Source: Globodera rostochiensis (Eukaryota; Nematoda; Chromadorea; Rhabditida; Heteroderidae). Taken from it: a DNA stretch of 64,000 nt. Each line of letters begins with the position of its first letter. Positions within the stretch are counted from its first letter, which is position 1. The DNA lies in NCBI GenBank assembly GCA_018350325.1, contig JAEVLN010000001.1:1477501-1541500 (forward strand), read 5' to 3'. A model generated the notes under the pieces. It was given only the letters and a program-made list of their open reading frames with translations. It ran no database searches and was not told where the DNA came from. The position numbers and the translations under genes were made by a program. Below, one piece after another: positions 25,947 through 36,768 of the stretch.

Positions 25947-26196
25947 TTTGCAATGCATTTTTTCTCTTCGAAAGATCTTGACAATAAATTTGAAATTTTT
26001 GCATTCCCGAGTTAGGACAAAATGCCAACTGGTCAAAATTCGGCCTAAACAGGAATATCGGAATTGGAATTTTTCCGGTCCCGTATTCTGGTTTTTAAAA
26101 TTCGACTTTGTACCAAAAGAATAGAAAAAGCGCGAAACATTTTTCTCCGTTTTTGTCTGTTTTAGGAGAATCGGGCCTATCCTATGTGCAAATGCG

Positions 26197-28340
26197 ATGA
26201 GCACAGTTTACGACAACTCGAAGAACATTTTAGCGCCTATGGTTCGTGCTGGTCGTACCCCGTTGAGAGTGCTTGCGCTAAGCTATGGCGCTGATTTGGT
26301 GTACACGGAAGAAATTGTTGACCAGAGACTGTTGGGCAGCCAACGATTAGAAAATGGTAAAAAAAATTAATAATTTTATTCTACTTTTTTTTCATTTATC
26401 CCTTTTCATTTTTATGAATATATTTGGATAAAGGAATTTTGTTGCCATAAAACTAAAATTTTATCCCTCTGGTCAATCTGAAGGATCGCCTCCTCCTCTA
26501 CTTTCAAAAGTTCATTCATGGCTGTCCAACTTTTAAAGCCGCTTTGGACACGGTCGATTACACGTTGGGTGACGAGGTTGTGCTGAGAGTGGCTGCTGAA
26601 GAGCGATCGCGCTGCATTCTGCAAATTGTGAGTGCCGCCGACCTTTTGTTTGGGATGCCAAACTAAAAAGTATATCATTTTCCAACTAATTTCAGGGCAC
26701 AAATTCGGCTGAACCGGCTTTTGAACTCTGTGAGTAACTTTGATTCCGGGGTTTGACTGTCGAGGGAAATAAAAATTGAAGAAAAATTTTATGCGTCCAT
26801 CATTGACCGTCTTTTTTTTTTAATTATCGAATTGGCATCGGCACCTTTGTCCTTTAAGCAGGACAAAACTTTGGACTTTGTCCGCGCATGGTCGTGCGGT
26901 GTGGTGTTTCCGCGGTGGCGGTGCACGGACGGCAACGGGACGAGCGGCCAAAGGACCAATGCCGAGTGGCTGAAATTAACCAAAACTATCGCTCGCTGTC
27001 CATCCCCGTTTTTGCCAATGTAATTACAAACATTTTTTAAAATAAATATTTTAAGAAATTTAATTTCAAATTGATTTTTATTGGGTTTTTGGAGATTTCG
27101 TTTTTAGGGCTTTTCCGGGTCAATTCACTCCTACGAGGATCTTGGGCGGTTTTACGAAGAGACGGAGGCGAGCGGTGTGATGGTGGCTAGAAGAGCCCTG
27201 GCCAGGCCGTCCATATTCCGTCCCGATGGCCTTATCGATGGAAAAGGACATCCAAAATTTTTTGCAAAAAGTTTTGTCATGATTTTTTATTTTTATTCGT
27301 TCACATATTTGCAGGTTTGCCAATACGATGAAAGCTTTACTGGCTCCAAAATGTGGTGCAGCGCATTCGGGCAGTTAATAGGTTGGGCGGAGTGGGCATG
27401 GGATGGAGTGGGCACAACTTAGTCCTTAATCGACGAAATTTGGAGAAGGCCATGAATATTAGAAATTAAAAAGATGTTGGGTTGTTGCTACAAATTAAAG
27501 AAAAAACCATTTAATTTCTTAAGGAATTCGCTCCGTGCGGTCGGTTGACCGTCGCGTCCTCGACGGCCCGTCAAATTTGTCACATTTGTGGCATGGACAA
27601 CGAAAGGTGGGGGAGTCGTTGGAAAATGGCCCAAGAACAGGAGGTCTGGACACACCACAAGACCAAACCGACGACGACGACAATAAACGCCCCAGAAATT
27701 ACGACGACGAGCAGTTGGACGACAAAGTTCCCATGCTGAAAATGGTGGACGGCGTGCGGGTCGCGCAGCTCAGTTTCCATCCGTCAGTTTATGCAAATGC
27801 AAAAATGTTGTTTTAGGGAAATGAAATTTTGGGGGTAAAACGGATTTTTTTTTTACTCGACAAGGGAAACTTTTTTTTAAATTTTTTATTTCGATAATTT
27901 CTTTTTGGTAATTTTTTATTTATTTTCTAAGTAAAAATTCGAAGGAAATTTCTTATTTTTGGTAACATCCGGTCCTGTTTTATCCCTGCGTATACTCATC
28001 CCTGATCCGTATACCAAAATGTTCGTTTTGCATAATGACAACAAAAAATGCGTTTAAGGAAGTGTTTGAAATACGGAGTTAATGAAAAATTGACGCTGAA
28101 ATGTGTGCTCAGTAATCACTACAATTCGATGCCCCGCTCTATCAGACAGTGAATGAAAAAAAAGTAAAACGAAAAAAACATATTTTTAGAGAAGCCATGA
28201 ACACCGATTCATAGGCACTTGTGCGTGAACGGACGCAAGTTCGGTTCATCGGTCACACAGCCAAACACCAAATGGCGGAACAGGTGGTGACTATCATTCA
28301 AGAGTTTGGCCATTCTCGAGGCTTTCAAAGCGGAGAGTGA
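26197..28340 (+). pseudogene. DUS2: Damaged tRNA-dihydrouridine synthase 2 locus
   Basis: DUS2 reduces uridine 20 in tRNA using FMN. Recognised pieces in order: MSTVYDNSKNILAPMVRAG (ATG 26197), ALSYGADLVYTEE, DTVDYTLGDEVVLRV, GTNSAEPAFEL (26700), FVRA, then SAVAVHGR and SLSIPVFAN (26880-27020), GSIHSYEDLGRFYEETEASG (27115), VMVARRALARPSIF, then EKDIQNFLQKVCQYDESF, the PCGRL...ARQIC stretch (27535) and KVPMLKMVDGVRVAQLSF, the start of the dsRBD. The roughly 60-residue block with the catalytic MGCPK Cys and the GMGAALL loop is absent between 26731 and 26870. Frameshifts separate FVRA from VVRCGVSAVAVHGR and RPDGLI from MEKDIQNF. Neighbouring genes read cleanly, so decay is likelier than sequencing error, but a collapsed assembly or very small introns could mimic it. 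Confidence 0.6.
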
Positions 28341-31300
28341 CTAAGCTTTTTTACCATTAAAAGGAAAATGTTGATTTTTTATCAAAGAATTTTTATGCTT
28401 TCTTAGCACAAACAGAAAGCAAATTATAATAGTTTTCAGGTTGCACCATTGGTGGCATTGCACGGACTTGAAATCAGGCACAAATTGAAGGGTGATTGGG
28501 ACGAGCAGTGAGTGAATGGGCAGAGAACGCGTTTTGGTGGTTGGTGGCGTGAATGAAGCAAGCGAGAAATGATTACTTTTTTTTTGTTGTTTTTTTTTGT
28601 CTTTGTTGTTACATATATTATTTCTATTATCGTCAATCAACATCTCTTCTTTCCATTCTCATTAATAGTTTTGGTCGCATTTTAGTGTGCCCAACGGACG
28701 GCACTTTTTTGCGAATTTCGCCTCGGGTAAATCTCCGTGTCTCCTCCTCCTTCCCTTCCCACCCGCCCGTCCATCCACTGGTCCATTGACACCACCACTA
28801 AATGCCGCCCCTTTTTGTCGGCACTGTTTGGAAGGTGCAGGGGGGTGGGAATGAATGAATGAGGAGAGATTAATTAATCCCATTAAATTGGCCCTTCTCT
28901 GAGCCCCTCTCTCTTTTTTTTGCCACCGATCTCTTTGGTGTGAAGTGCTCTGTGCTGTGCTCGCAGCATTCCTTCCACCCCCCCCCCCCCCTCCCTCCCC
29001 CATTCTCCCCTTCCCATGTGTGAGGGGGCCGAGTGGGCTCAGTTTGGATTTGAATTGAACGGGACAGACACTGACACAAAGAGCAGAGCAGGAACACCAC
29101 CAACCACTTCATTTTCACATTCGGGGGGAATTGGGCGAAGATTGGTTTACTAAAAGGCAGAAGTTTTTGATGATTGGAAGTGTAGTAAAGTGGCGATGTT
29201 CGAGACGATCTGTTAACAACACCTCGGGGGATGGGTGACTGATTGTTGTTTTAGTCGTCCATTTCACAAAAAATGGGCCGCTCCGACGGGGCTGAAACGA
29301 ATTGATGGGAGGAATGGACGCGGGGGGGGGGGGGAGGGCGGGGTGCAGTCAGTGCGCCTTTAGAGTCCCTTTTTGCGCCCACTCTTTGTGTTGCAATTGG
29401 ACCGGAGGCGAAAAAATTGGGAAAGATTGATGATGGGAAGGGCTCGTTTTTTTTTGCCTGATTCGGAGGGGGGTGCCTCAAAGGTAATGGAATGGATGAG
29501 AGTGTCCCTTCCAGCGGCGGAGGGCGGGCGGGGCCAACCCGCTTCCACTCCGTTCACACCCTTCCCTCCCCCCATTACACCAATTTTCGTCGGACAATCC
29601 TTTCGGAAGTATAAAAATTGCTGCTTTTATCCAATTAAGCCCATTCATCGTTGTCAACCCCTTGATGGGTTACCTAATTATGTCTTCAATCAAATTCAAT
29701 GAGAACATTGAACATTTGGATGTGTGTGTGAATGAGTTGTAGTGATGCTCGAGACTTGAACTTGCCGAGACGTAGAACCAAAAAATATATATTAATATCG
29801 AGAAATTTCGTGACTCGAGAACCGAGCGCGAGACTCTTGAGCATCCTGGTCCACTACGTCAATTTCTCCAAATATTATTTTTGTAATTTTGCTTCTTCTT
29901 CCCCCTTCCCCCTCCCCCCGACCCGCGATTTGTGATGCCAGCACCGACCGCATAAATTGGATTAGGCCTGCTGATAGTGAGCAGGCAAAGTGGGAAGGGC
30001 GTGGGGAGCAGATGTGGTGAGCAATAAGACTGATACTACTCCCTGCCCTTTGGGGCCGGGGAAGATGGATGGCGGGGATATGCCATCTTCGTCGTCCCAA
30101 TCCAAACCCCCCCCCCCCGCCAACACTTCATCCATTCATTCATTTATTGTTGTTGTTTGCTGACTCTCCTTCTGTCCTACTGTGCTCCATTTCATTGCTC
30201 GTCATAAAATTGTCCATGGCAATGGTTAACTCTAAGGTTCAGCCCGAACTGGTCCCGACCTTTTCACCCCGACATGCCGTCCCCGCCCATTATTGCCACT
30301 CTCGTCCCCGAAAGTCGGAGCTGAACCTCAAAAATTGAGATGAACCTACATTTTGCCTTTTAAAACAATGAGTTGATCAGCCTCAGTATTCGTGCGCTAC
30401 AACTGGACTAGGGGGACCGTCGAGAGTATCGATTCGAGAATTTTTTCCTTTCATGCTTCAATTCCGAGCTCGGCCAAATCCCGGTCTCTAGTCTCAGAAA
30501 TTAAGCATCCGTCCATACAATGCACCCGACCGATTAAAGATTCGATCATCTCCATCCCCACGCCAGCTCCGCTTCATTTGACTAACGCTTCACCTTCACT
30601 TTCTCCAGTTTAGTTTATGTTGTGTTCCACTCATCCAATTTTCTTTCCATCCAATTTCCCAATTTCCATTATTCCAAAATCGATGTCCAATCCTTCTCCC
30701 CCCCCCCAATTCCCCCGATTCATTCATTCCCCTCTCCCCCCTATAACATTCAATTCAAACCCTTCGTCTCCGCCCCCCCCCGCCCTCCTCCACACATCGC
30801 TGTTTACCTTTTGGAATTAGCATTTTCCTCCACCCTCCGCAAATGGGATGGACAGAAAAGCGATGGCTTTTATGGGTCAAAGGAAGTGAAGCGAGAGGGA
30901 CTGACTTGGGAGAGGGGGGGAGGTGTGTTCCCACATTAATCAAAGCCGTCCCTACGACGACGAGAATCGCCCGGGGGGTGGGGACATTCAAAATGGTGAA
31001 CACGCCGAGAAGGAAAAACATCCGCCGCTTACGCTACGTCATTTTGAGTTTGAGTTATAGAAGGCGTCCCCGAACTGGTGAATATTACTAATTGGACTTC
31101 CATTGGATGACAAACGAACGGTTCATTCATCACATCCGTCCGCCCGTCCCTTTCCTTCTTCCTCTTCCGGTCATTGTTCATCGTCCGTTGAATGCACAGT
31201 CTTCCGCCGCCGTCGCCGATTTGTTCATTTTCGCCCTTCACTGCGCACATGCAATTTGTGCGTTCATTTCATTCAACTTTGCAAAAATCGCTGCAGCCAC

Positions 31301-31963
31301 TTGCCCACCCGCCAATTTGCCGACTGCGGGGGGTTGGGGACATGGCGGGCGGAAGGAGGAGACGAACCAAACGGATGGCGCTGCAGGCGCTAAGTTCAAC
31401 GGTGCAGAACGACTGGCAGACGATGAGGAGACCGGCGGGGAGTGGGGGGGGGGGGGAGGCGATCGCTCATCACATCACAGCCCAAACAGCCCTTAACCCT
31501 CTCCAACCAACATTCCTTCCCCCCCCCCCCCCCCTATTCATTCATCCCTCATCACTTCCCTACCGTATGCTCAGCTCTTTGCCTCCCCTCCCAACCTCCC
31601 AACCAATCCTCCAACTCCACTTTTGGTCGCCGCCAAAACACATCCCCCCCCCTCCCCCGAGGGGATGGGAAGGGAAGCCTAAGCCTTTGTACCTCCGACC
31701 AATCCAATTCAATTGCTTCTCCTCTCCTCGAGAGTTGTGTGTGTCATGCCACCGACAATTTAATATCGCACAATTCTCAACGCGTAACAAACACAATGAA
31801 TGCCATCAGCTTCCAATTTTGCTAATGTTTAAAACTGTTTTTGTGTGCCTTTTGCCTCTTCCCTCATTTTTAGCTTCTCCTCTCCCTCCGCATTCATTCC
31901 ACCGTTTGGCAAACAAACACTCACTGGAAAGGAAAAAGTTGGCGGTGGTCACGTTTTGATCAA
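28341..31963. other. 3.6-kb gene-free region with homopolymer runs
   Basis: No exon with recognisable protein similarity or a sustained splice pattern is visible. Open frames here are low-complexity proline- or arginine-rich artefacts of C- and G-rich tracts. Long runs occur at about 28979-28990 (C), 29320-29333 (G), 30105-30118 (C), 30770-30780 (C), 31445-31456 (G) and 31519-31533 (C). Two inverted-repeat fragments lie at about 29740-29849 and 30232-30333. It may hold long regulatory or 5' untranslated sequence of the downstream ZC4H2-type gene. Confidence 0.4.
29740..29849. repeat. Short inverted-repeat element (MITE-like)
   Basis: Ends TAGTGATGCTCGAGACTTG and, reversed, CCAGGATGCTCAAGAGTC, about 110 bp long. 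The GATGCTCGAGA core resembles the end of the element at 37502-37604. No matching target duplication was found. Confidence 0.4.
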
Positions 31964-34286
31964 ATGGGCGACCCAATTGTTAGCAAAGGTTCTTGTTCTC
32001 CAACATTTCCGATCCGATCGGTGTTTTCCCCACCCGTCGTTGCTGAACACGTTGACGACGAACAGCAGCACGCGCCGCCGGGCCCGTCAAACATGGTGAC
32101 CGACACAGACAACATCCACAACGTTGCATCAGCAAATTCCGTTGAGGACGAGACGGAGGACAACGGCAATCTACAGAAACAGCAGCAACAACAACAACAA
32201 CAAAATGGACAACAACGAAGTCCAGAGGATGTTGCAGAAGAGTTGATCAGGATAGCAGAAGCAAGGTGATCCGTTGTAAATTTTACGTTCATGGAGCAAG
32301 TAAAATCGATTTGACATTTTATACTGAGACATCTTCGGAGCAGTTCAGGGAAATATGTGAATATTCGGGTGACCTCCTTAGCAGCCCAACCACCGGCCCA
32401 TCCTGCGAGTTGCATACAATTTAGGGAAGGGCCATAAATAATCGGACAGAAGCGAAAGAGCAAACAGTGTGAAGGACTGGGGCAAGGAGAATAAATTGCC
32501 TTAGGGGGGGGGGATGGGCAATGGCGAGGGTGGTGGCGAAGATGACAAATTTATTGTTGTGGGCGATGGGTCCGCAGACCGCAGAAAAGTGCCAAAATTG
32601 GGCGATGCCTTTTCCCCCCGAGGGCAAATGTCCTGGGGGAAAAGAGGGGATGCAGCATTGCCAAAATTTAAATTGAATTAAACTCCAATGCCCGCAGGGA
32701 TGCCGTCCAACGGCTGAAAAATGAACGGCACACCGTTATGGAGGAGCTGCGCGAATTGTCGGGCGAGGGACAACTGATTGAACGGGCGGAAAGGACGGTC
32801 AAGGAGTTGGAGGAGGAGAGACGAATGCACGCGGAGGCCATTCAGCAAATCATAAAGGTCCATTGTGTGGGGAATGTGGCCATATTGTGAATGGGAATTT
32901 TGGTGTAGGCTAGACATAATCAATCAAAATTTTAAAATCATTAGATTGTAATAAAATACCTAGATTAAAATACCCAAGACTTGTAATTGTGACTATACAC
33001 CCGGGATTTTTCCCGACGGGACTCCCGGAGCTGTCTACCCAAAAATGAACGCTTTATTAAACTGATTCTTTGAAATTTACATGGTTGGAAACCTGCTCAC
33101 TGATCCATAGAATTTTTTTTGTGACCAGAACAAAAAAATCGAAACATGAATTTGGTGTATGGAATTGAAGTTGGAGCTGTTCAGGAGAAGGAAGAGTTGG
33201 AGCCGGTGCTGTCAGAGGTGCGCCAGAAGAGGCGCCGTACGGAGACGGAGTTGGGCCAACGCTACGCCAAAGTGCCGTTGCTATGGGAACAGTTGAGCAG
33301 ACGGGCACGTGATTTGGAGGTTCCGTGCGTGCTGACGCCGGAGGAGCTGTTGCCGAAGGCGTTTCTGTCCGAGTAAGCTGGGCACAAATGCGTCCTGTAT
33401 ACGACGGTTCTGATCAAAAATTCAGTGGACGCGAGTTATTCATCCGATCAACAACGGCCGAAGCATCGACTGCCGATGATCAGAATGCCGCATCGGAGAA
33501 TGCCATCCCCTCCTCCGTCAACAGAGCGGAATTATCAACGCCACAACCTCCTCCAACGAATGTGCTCAGCCCGGTTGGTTCTCTTTTCGTCCATTTCGGA
33601 GTTTTTTGTGTGTTACAGGACCAGCTCCAGGCAGTCACTGCGCTGGCTTTGATGTTCCAAAACCCGCTCAGCATGCACCCTCATGGCCATCTGTTCTCTC
33701 CACCGCCGCCAGCGCTCCTCCCGCTTCCCGCCCACCTGCGTCCGCCTCCCCGGCTTTACACTCCTCTTCTGCCTCATCATCATCACCATTCTCACCAGCA
33801 TCAGCTTCATCCGGGCACTTCATCCTCAGCCACCCCGGTGTCCATGCCCACCTTTCCTAGCCGTACACTGGAGGAGATCAGTCGTGCTCGTGAGATGGTC
33901 ACTAATCGGAAGATTCCCGCCGCGCAGCTGTCCATCGAAACGCAGCACCAATCACCACCGATGAAGGTCAGTACAAACAGTAAGCTGATCAAGGAAAGCG
34001 AACGTGAGACTAGGGCTGTTATCGGCAAAAATCCGGCACGGACCCCAAAAATCGTGGGCTGTAATGTTGGGGATTAGAGCCGCCCCGCCCCCGTCTCGGG
34101 GCATAAAGGTGGGGACAGCACTTAAACAAGGATTTGCTTCCAAAAAAGGTGTGCACATCTTGCCAAGAGTTGATCCATCGGAATGCGCCCACCTGTCCGA
34201 GCTGTAAATGCCGAAGCCGGTCCAAAAATCCGAAGAAGCCGCGCAAGAAACCCGAGCTTCAGCAGTCGGAGTTGCGAAGGAATTAA
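31964..34286 (+). CDS. ZC4H2-type zinc-finger protein, copy A
   Basis: ZC4H2 proteins pair a coiled coil with a C-terminal C4H2 zinc finger; the vertebrate protein is nuclear, neuronal, and linked to E3 ligase regulation. Exon 1 (31964-32266) encodes a disordered start with a Q8 run. About 32698-32860 encodes the coiled coil ([19 protein letters not shown], then [17 protein letters not shown]). About 33181-33373 continues it ([18 protein letters not shown]). Then come a Ser/Pro/His-rich linker (33425-33965, H-rich near 33775) and a terminal exon from 34149: [19 protein letters not shown], a basic tail with SRSKNPKKP, stop at 34284. The last exon is almost a copy of the ZC4H2 signature (CLSCHQQIHRNAPICPLC, SRSRNPKKP). 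The first His of C4H2 is Gln here. Intron ends are inferred from phase. Family call firm, exact exon edges less so. Confidence 0.82.
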
Positions 34287-35560
34287 TCGGCTCGGCTGCC
34301 TGTTGGCGGATGGACTTTTGCCGTTTGAGAAGTGTGGGACTGAGGAATTTGACGCCACAATTACCCAAAACACTATCCAGCCCTTTTGCTTGTACATTTT
34401 CAACTGATATGCCTCCATTCATTCACTTTTTGTTATTTTTGAGCACGAAAATTCAAATAATCGTTAAAAGGATAAAAATTCTAAACAAATCGTCAAAGAA
34501 GAGAATTTTTGCAAGTCAAAATTAGCCAATAAAATTTGGGGTTTGTCATTCCATAAACTTTGGTGGTTTAGCTTTTATTTTTCGATTATGTAGAGAATGT
34601 CGAGAAAAAATGGCGTTCCGAGGCTTTTCTGTTCAAAATACTCGAAAACTTTGGTTTTGAGTACCCAAAAATCCGGTGCTGTTTCGAGTGCCCATTAAGG
34701 TTTTTGGTTTGCTTCCGGGTGTCGGAGTTTTTCTAAAGTTCAGGATCCGGATGTTGCCGCAGTCGTTGGAATCAAATTGACCCCGTAAAAAAAGTGAGTC
34801 AAAAGTGATCAAAATCAAAAAACTACGGTACCGAATGAACCCATCTAAACGGCTACAGAATAACAATGTCGGGAACGCTGCGTTTGAGTTGGTGGTTGGG
34901 AGGCAGGAAGATGGTTGGTTGATTGGACACAAAATGCTTTTGCTTTCTCCGTTTGCTCATCAGCAAAATTTGAAGCGTCGATTGAATGGACGGATGGGGG
35001 ATGATTAGACCTCCCCTAAACAACAAACTGCTGCTGTTCACTTTCACATTCCCAACCCAATGAAGATGATGATGAAGAGGAGGAGGAAGCGGGGGGGGGG
35101 GGGGGGGGTTGAGCCGTTGTTGCTGCTGATGGGTTGAGGTTGGGCCGGATGACACATACAGTCCCTGCCCTCCCCCCCCCCCTATTCCGCCAACTTTCCC
35201 TCCCGTCTTGTCGGCGCTGGAGGGGATGCACCGCACCAACCTCATCTTCCGCCCCTCCTCTTCCCGCCCATCCCATCGCATCCGCCCGTCCCCCCGTCCG
35301 TCGTTGCGCGTAAATGGGATGGATGTACGGAATGGACCCATCCCGGCGGGGAGCGATGGGAATAAACTTTCCCCCCCCCCCATTTATTCCACCTCCACAC
35401 CATCACCCCTTCCCCCCATCTCTTGCCCTTCCCTTCCAAGCTCCCAACAGCAGATTTGCCCCTTCGGGGTGGTTCATTTTCATTTTATTCCGCCTTGCCC
35501 ATTCTCCTCTGTCCCTTTACCCTCATCAGCGTTCTTAAACATATTGTCGTTGTCCCCAAA
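34287..35560. other. Gap between the two ZC4H2-type genes
   Basis: 1.27 kb with no recognised exon. It contains a G16 run at about 35092-35107, C runs near 35175 and 35370, and pyrimidine-rich stretches. A patch at 34640-34760 looks like degraded dispersed repeat. It presumably contains the promoter of copy B. Confidence 0.4.
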
Positions 35561-36604
35561 ATGGAAGAGGATGATCATCCAACCCCGTCCTCTTCCTCAA
35601 CCGTTTCATCGACAAACGCTGCCCCCTACGGCAGCACCAGTCTGGTGCAGATCAAGCAGGAGTCTGTTGATGCTCACCAATCTCAAGCAGACACAACAGC
35701 TGACAGCAGTGGAGTTGTTCACGCGCTCTTCACAATGGCCGAAGCAAGGTTGTTCCGCAGCCCCTCGCGTTGCTTGAACTGCTCCAACTCCTTTGCAGGT
35801 CAGCAGTTGCCGAGCTGGGCCGCTGTTGGACGGAGTTGCGAGAAGACTGTGGTCGTGGGAAGAGAGTGACGGAACTGGAGACGGCCTGCGACCAGGTGGC
35901 ACGGTGGTTGGAGGAAGAGAAGAAAGTGCATCAGGAAGAGCTGAAGCAGATCAACCAAGTAGGGAGGGCATGGAAAGGCATTAAGAGTTCATTTTTATAG
36001 AATACTGTCACAAATTTGAAGGCATTTTTCTGCAGGACATCAACTTGTTGGAGGACTTCTTGCGTGATCGAAAACCTCGACTTGCGCGAAAGAAGGCGGA
36101 AACTGAGCGAAAGATGGAGCAATTGTTGAGGAAGGTGCTGTCGTTCGATGTTGAACAAAGTGAAGTGAAATCTGGACCGGATCAGCAACAAAATCAGTCG
36201 GAGTCCAGCCCGTACGATCGGTGCCAACCGACGCCCAACCAGTTCAACGGCCAATTCTTCCTCTGGGCCTTCCAATGGTTTATGCTGTTCCACCAGCAAC
36301 GACTTCAGCTCCAACAACAACTGCTGCAAAACAACAACACCAACACCAGCAGCCATTTACTCAATCAGCAACGCGGGCTGAACATGAACAACAACAACAT
36401 TGTGCCAATGCCGACAACGATGGCGAGACAACAGCAACAAGCGAAAATGAAGGTGATCGGACAATTCAAGTCTTCTCAATTTTGCCCCCCTAAAACTATA
36501 AGGTGTGCACATCGTGCCAAGAATTGATCCACCGGAATGCGCCAACTTGTCCATTCTGCAAGAAGAAAATCACATCAAAGGCGGCCAAGCGGGTGCGCAA
36601 ATGA
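35561..36604 (+). CDS. ZC4H2-type zinc-finger protein, copy B
   Basis: Paralogue of the gene just upstream, same strand and exon order. Exon 1 (ATG 35561) is Ser/Thr-rich and ends in MAEAR, exactly where copy A has IAEAR. The next exon (about 35800-35958) is a coiled coil (SAVAELGRCWTELRED to WLEEEKKVHQEELKQIN). The following exon (from 36036) has DINLLEDFLRDRKPRLARK, matching the ZC4H2 ADINVMEN region. A Q/N-rich linker follows, then a terminal exon from about 36502: [19 protein letters not shown] with a shorter basic tail (KKKITSKAAKRVRK), stop at 36602. The SRSKNPKKP tail of copy A and vertebrate ZC4H2 is absent. The first finger His is Gln, as in copy A. Confidence 0.82.
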
Positions 36605-36768
36605 TAAACATTGATCGGTGGTTGGTCCTCGACTGAATAATGATGGCAATTTTAAATTCTAACTTCTAATCAGGCCAAAATAAAATCACTGAATGTGTGT
36701 ACATGCTGTCAAATAAATTGATCAAAAGCTTTATTGTTCAAAAATTACAAAAAAAAAAATTCGATTTT

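Noticed and set aside
28553..31959. Many Pro- or Arg-rich frames of 70-250 codons
   Set aside because: Composition follows C- and G-rich noncoding tracts; homopolymer runs would shift them, and no consistent splice pattern or homology was seen.
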